7,961 nucleotides of DNA from Myxococcales bacterium (lineage in GTDB: Bacteria; Myxococcota_A; Bradymonadia; Bradymonadales; Bradymonadaceae). The notes beneath the pieces are model-generated. The model had not been told where the DNA came from and did no database searches. It saw only the letters and a list, made by a program, of their open reading frames with translations. The position numbers and the translations under genes were made by a program. The stretch spans positions 1 through 7,961 of the forward strand of contig SKNI01000669.1 of NCBI GenBank assembly GCA_007120615.1, read 5' to 3'. Positions 5,163 to 7,961 of this stretch are shown in pieces; the first letter of the stretch is position 1, and every line of letters begins with the position of its first letter.

Positions 5163-7961
5163 GTGACCGTCCTCGCCTTCTTAAGCGGCATTCGAGAGTT
5201 CATCTCCATGATCATCGAGATGTCCTGGCGCGCCTTCGCCATGACCCTCGATCTTTTGGTTTCGACCTCCCCGATGCAGGCCGCCATGGTCATGATCGGC
5301 CTCCTCACGCTGATCGTGGGCGGCGCCGTCGGTATGCAGCGCTACACCGTCAAGACGATCGAGAAAGACGCCGACTTCGAGATCTTTCCCCTCTACCTCG
5401 AGTATCGCTATTCGCTGGTGGGCGGAGCCATTCGCTTGGTCACGGGAATCTTACTCTTACCCCTACGCCTGGCCGGCGCATTGATGAGTCTCTTCAAAAA
5501 AGACGAGGATGACGACAAAAAAGAAGAGCCCGAACGAGAGCCAGTTTTGATCCCGGCGCTGGGACCGAGTTATCTATGGGCTGCCCTGATCACCGTGGGG
5601 CTCTACGTCTTGTCGGTCGTCGCCGAGCCTCTGATCCGCTGGCAATTGGACGCCCCGGCCCATTTTCCGACCTGGCAATATCTCTTCTTCGGACACCGCC
5701 CGGAGCTTGCGCCATTTTTACCGCTTCAGACCTATCCTTACGTGGCTGCCATCGTCATCGGCGCCTTCTGGCTCGGGCTGTGGTGGACCATCGCCCGCGG
5801 CGTGCGTCTCTTTCACTGGAATGAGATGGGCGTCAACCTCATCAAAGAGGCCGAAAACCAGGCGACGCTGCCGAGCTGGCGGACCCATTTCGGGGTGACC
5901 GATCTGGCCAACCTGGACTGGTCCTTTGAAAATTGGGCGAAGTGGCTGCTTCTTGTCGCTCTTCCCCTTCTGGCAATGGCCTTTCTCGGCATCTCCGGCG
6001 ACCCGTACCGGGTCAACACATCGAGCTTCGCCGTCGCCCTGGTGGCCTGGATCTCCTGGGCCTTACACCTGCGGTTGATCGGACTGTATCGACCGGAAGA
6101 GCCGCCATCGAAAGAGCGCGCCAAAAAAGAAGAGGCCATGGCCGCCGGCTGGACCCACGTCCTCAACGATCTGCGACGGGTCCATAAGATCGCCCAGCCC
6201 CGACTCGCCAAACCCATGCGAGACGTCGAGCCCCTGGCCTTCAGTCAGCACTCCCTGCAGGGCTCGGATCTCATCGCGCCGCTTCTGGCCGAATTATTGC
6301 CCGACCCTCAGCGCCTCACCGCCATGCAGCATGATGTTCTGGCCAACCTCTCTCGTCATTCCTTTGTCCACCTCGACCCGCCGGGCGATACGCGAACTCT
6401 CGATCTGGGCGCTCGAAACCAGGACAACGACGACGAATTGCGCCATCGAAATCAGATCGTCATCGCCCCGGAGGGCACCGGCAAGACCACCCTGGGCATG
6501 CTCGCTGCGTTCAACACGGCCCTGATTCATAGCCGCAGCACCCTGGTGGTGGTCCGCGATGAAGCCACCCGCAATCGCCTGGCCAATGACCTCCGCAACC
6601 AGGTTCGGCCCTCCACGCTGCGCTGGAATCTTCGCATTCGCCAGCTCGGCGGCAGCCTCGTTGAAGACCTGGCCACGGGCATCATCCCCGATTTATTGAT
6701 CTGCGATCTGCAGCAATTGGTCACCGCTCTTCTCGACGACGTGGAGACCTACCAGCCCTTTTTATCGAACCTGGGACTGATCGTCGTCGACGACGTGGAG
6801 ACCTTCTGCGGCCCCGTCGAAGTCCACGCCCAGCTGGCGTTTCGCCGCCTCGACCTTCGACTTCGCGCGCTTCGAGGCGTCGACCAGATCGGCGAAGAAC
6901 AGGCCCCCATCTTTTTGCTCCTGGCCGGCGAAACGATGGACAACCTGGCGGCCTGGGCGCGGTCCCTCTGTGGCATCGACGCCGTGCCTCGCTATTTCGC
7001 CTCCCAACGAGCAACCCACCTCCGGGAGCAGGCCCGACAGGCCCGCCGACAGGTCGACGAGGGCGGCCGAAAAGCATCAGAGGACGACAAAGAAGTAGAG
7101 ATGACCGCCGACGGCCGACGCCGCCGACACCTCATCTATGATATCGACGACTTCGCCACCCACGGCGGAGACGCCCTGACCGTTCTCGACATCATCGAAG
7201 CCTGCGAAGCCCTGGCCGTGCCCTGGCATTACCGGCCCTGCGGAGACGACCGGCGACTTCTTGGCCGCTCGATTCTTCCCTTGAGAAACGAGCCTCAATC
7301 TCATGTGGACGACCCCCTTCGAGCGGCCGTTGTCTTTCTCGACGGCCACGCTACCGCCGTAGAGCGCGAGATCGAGCGCATTCGACGAGCCGGCGCTCAT
7401 TTCAGCTCTCGCGTCGTTCCCGAAGAGATCCCCGACGACGAAGAGGAGGAGAAAAAAGACGGCAAAGAAAGCGAAGACAGCGAAGAGAAAGACGAAGAGG
7501 AGTATCAACCGGAAGAGATCGAGGCCATCGCCTTGATCACCATCGTCGATCCCGAAGAGCGACAGGTCCTCCATACCGTGGATGCCACCGAAGGCGTCAG
7601 CGATATGGTCCGGACCTTGCCCAGGCCCTTTTTGCGAGCGCCCTCCGGTTATCTGACCCGCCGCCACCTGACCAGCGAATTGGTCCAGCATTGGACGGAG
7701 GTCGCCGACCTTCTCGATGTATTCGGAAACGAAATCGCTCCGATTCTGCATAATTTATCTCGCCAGGGCGCCATCCTTCACGACCCCCGAACCACCCTGG
7801 AGCCGGGCCGAAAATCCTACGAAAAGCGAGTCTTTTTGCGAGGGCTGGAGGCCGAACTTCTCGGCGAAGACTCCGCCGGAAATGGAGAGGAGCGCCTCCT
7901 TCCCCCGCCGGTGGAAAACGTGGAAGTGGCATCCCGACGAAACGTCTCGATCCGCGAGCGC
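5163..7961 (+). CDS. Polytopic membrane protein fused to an SF2 helicase-like ATPase (MrfA/YprA-type), 3' truncated by window edge
   Basis: The frame is open from GTG 5163 to the last base, 933 codons with no stop. Residues about 38-307 hold five or six hydrophobic segments (38-57, a weaker 84-110 with two Arg, 137-155, 193-211, 259-277, 288-307) separated by charged loops. A basic/acidic linker (about 309-330) follows, then helicase-like motifs: MQ..VL..L near 420 (Q-motif-like); Walker A APEGTGKT (435-442); PDLLICDLQQL (509-519) where SF2 enzymes have PDILLTxPxML; LIVVDDVETFCG (539-550) where MrfA/Hrq1-type enzymes have VVxDExHTYRG; and PIFLLLAGETMDNL (582-595) where these have the SAT motif. 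An AAVVFLDG strand (721-728) may begin the second RecA domain, interrupted by an acidic tract at 758-785. ATP binding is likely; strand unwinding is doubtful. The ATPase probably faces the cytoplasm. It follows gene B by 92 bases, probably in the same operon. Confidence 0.75.
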   Translation, partial: MTVLAFLSGIREFISMIIEMSWRAFAMTLDLLVSTSPMQAAMVMIGLLTLIVGGAVGMQRYTVKTIEKDADFEIFPLYLEYRYSLVGGAIRLVTGILLLPLRLAGALMSLFKKDEDDDKKEEPEREPVLIPALGPSYLWAALITVGLYVLSVVAEPLIRWQLDAPAHFPTWQYLFFGHRPELAPFLPLQTYPYVAAIVIGAFWLGLWWTIARGVRLFHWNEMGVNLIKEAENQATLPSWRTHFGVTDLANLDWSFENWAKWLLLVALPLLAMAFLGISGDPYRVNTSSFAVALVAWISWALHLRLIGLYRPEEPPSKERAKKEEAMAAGWTHVLNDLRRVHKIAQPRLAKPMRDVEPLAFSQHSLQGSDLIAPLLAELLPDPQRLTAMQHDVLANLSRHSFVHLDPPGDTRTLDLGARNQDNDDELRHRNQIVIAPEGTGKTTLGMLAAFNTALIHSRSTLVVVRDEATRNRLANDLRNQVRPSTLRWNLRIRQLGGSLVEDLATGIIPDLLICDLQQLVTALLDDVETYQPFLSNLGLIVVDDVETFCGPVEVHAQLAFRRLDLRLRALRGVDQIGEEQAPIFLLLAGETMDNLAAWARSLCGIDAVPRYFASQRATHLREQARQARRQVDEGGRKASEDDKEVEMTADGRRRRHLIYDIDDFATHGGDALTVLDIIEACEALAVPWHYRPCGDDRRLLGRSILPLRNEPQSHVDDPLRAAVVFLDGHATAVEREIERIRRAGAHFSSRVVPEEIPDDEEEEKKDGKESEDSEEKDEEEYQPEEIEAIALITIVDPEERQVLHTVDATEGVSDMVRTLPRPFLRAPSGYLTRRHLTSELVQHWTEVADLLDVFGNEIAPILHNLSRQGAILHDPRTTLEPGRKSYEKRVFLRGLEAELLGEDSAGNGEERLLPPPVENVEVASRRNVSIRER
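5274..6083 (+). other. N-terminal membrane domain of gene C (five to six segments)
   Basis: Segments at residues 38-57, 137-155, 193-211, 259-277 and 288-307 are clearly hydrophobic. The run 84-110 contains Arg91 and Arg102 and could be amphipathic instead. The loop 112-126 is highly charged (KKDEDDDKKEE). The loops 160-192 (Pro- and aromatic-rich) and 278-287 look extracytoplasmic. This places the loop 212-258 and the ATPase part in the cytoplasm. I do not recognise the membrane domain as a known transporter or receptor family. Confidence 0.75.
6465..6488 (+). other. Walker A (motif I) of gene C
   Basis: Residues 435-442 are APEGTGKT, an exact match to the A/G-x4-G-K-S/T consensus. They are preceded by a hydrophobic strand (QIVI) and followed by a helix (TLGMLAAFNTAL). 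This is the strongest evidence that the protein binds ATP or another NTP. Confidence 0.9.
6789..6812 (+). other. Altered Walker B (motif II) of gene C
   Basis: Residues 543-550 are DDVETFCG, after the strand LGLIVV. MrfA/YprA/Hrq1-type helicases have DExHTYRG here. The first Asp, which coordinates magnesium, is kept. The catalytic Glu is Asp544 and the His is Glu546. The following stretch, HAQLAFRRLDLRLRAL, keeps the RRL pattern seen downstream of motif II in that family. Confidence 0.65.
6927..6935 (+). other. Altered motif III (SAT to GET) of gene C
   Basis: Residues 589-591 are GET within PIFLLLAGETMDNLAAWARSLCG. The corresponding segment in MrfA-type helicases reads roughly FILxSATIxNPxELAxxLxG, so the surrounding pattern is kept but the SAT triplet that couples ATP hydrolysis to unwinding is not. 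Confidence 0.5.
7434..7517 (+). other. Acidic low-complexity tract in gene C
   Basis: Residues 758-785 are almost entirely Asp, Glu and Lys with a few Ser and Gly. The tract sits between a probable motif-IV-like strand and helix (721-747) and the next strand (IEAIALITIVD). It looks like a disordered loop inserted into the second RecA-like domain rather than an interdomain linker. It stays in frame and is not a sign of decay. Confidence 0.7.

Noticed and set aside
5072..5512. ATG-started open frame of 146 codons just after gene B
   Set aside because: It is out of frame with gene C, Arg/His/Pro-rich and translates the hexamer tract to Ile-Ser/Pro repeats. The strong GGAGGA site serves the GTG at 5163 in another frame.
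7077..7751. Antisense open frame of 224 codons with a Phe/Leu/Val-rich run
   Set aside because: The apparent hydrophobic segment is the reverse complement of gene C's Glu/Lys/Asp tract (GAA/GAG read as TTC/CTC), not a real membrane protein.
1..7961. tRNA, rRNA, CRISPR array, insertion sequence or attachment site
   Set aside because: The window is almost entirely protein coding; no cloverleaf, spaced direct repeats, terminal inverted repeats or transposase motifs were seen.

Overview
The window is a single co-directional, GC-rich gene cluster on the + strand with almost no intergenic DNA. It holds the 3' end of one gene (2-1105), one complete very large gene (1114-5070) and the 5' part of a third gene that runs off the right edge (5163-7961). 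No RNA genes, mobile elements, CRISPR arrays or phage genes were seen. High GC, a GTG start behind a clean GGAGGA site and very large, acidic, Arg/Asp-rich proteins would fit a GC-rich bacterium of the Myxococcota/Bradymonadota (old Deltaproteobacteria) type. There is no taxonomic marker here, so that is a weak guess.

Layout. Gene A (2-1105) reads as the C-terminal part of a tubulin-like protein of the Tubulin_2/FtsZ-like type. Eight bases later gene B (1114-5070) encodes 1318 residues. Its N-terminal glycine-rich loop and a central strand-loop-helix segment look like a second tubulin/FtsZ-like domain, but the GTP-binding signature loop is replaced by non-glycine residues. B also carries two hydrophobic segments near residue 915-976. 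After a 92-base gap with a GNRA-tetraloop hairpin and five tandem GATCYC hexamers, gene C (5163-7961+) starts at GTG. C joins a five- or six-pass membrane domain (residues about 38-307) to a superfamily 2 helicase-like ATPase of the MrfA/YprA/Hrq1 type. Its Walker A motif is intact, but motif II (DDVE instead of DExH) and motif III (GET instead of SAT) are altered.

Together the genes look like one operon for a membrane-associated machine: a tubulin-like protein, a membrane-anchored and probably nucleotide-blind tubulin-like partner, and a membrane-embedded helicase-like ATPase. FtsZ-like families in multi-gene membrane-remodelling loci have been proposed before (Makarova and Koonin, about 2010, from memory). 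A membrane-embedded helicase-like partner is not one I recognise. The function (membrane remodelling, DNA handling at the membrane, or conflict/defence) is inference and cannot be settled from this window.
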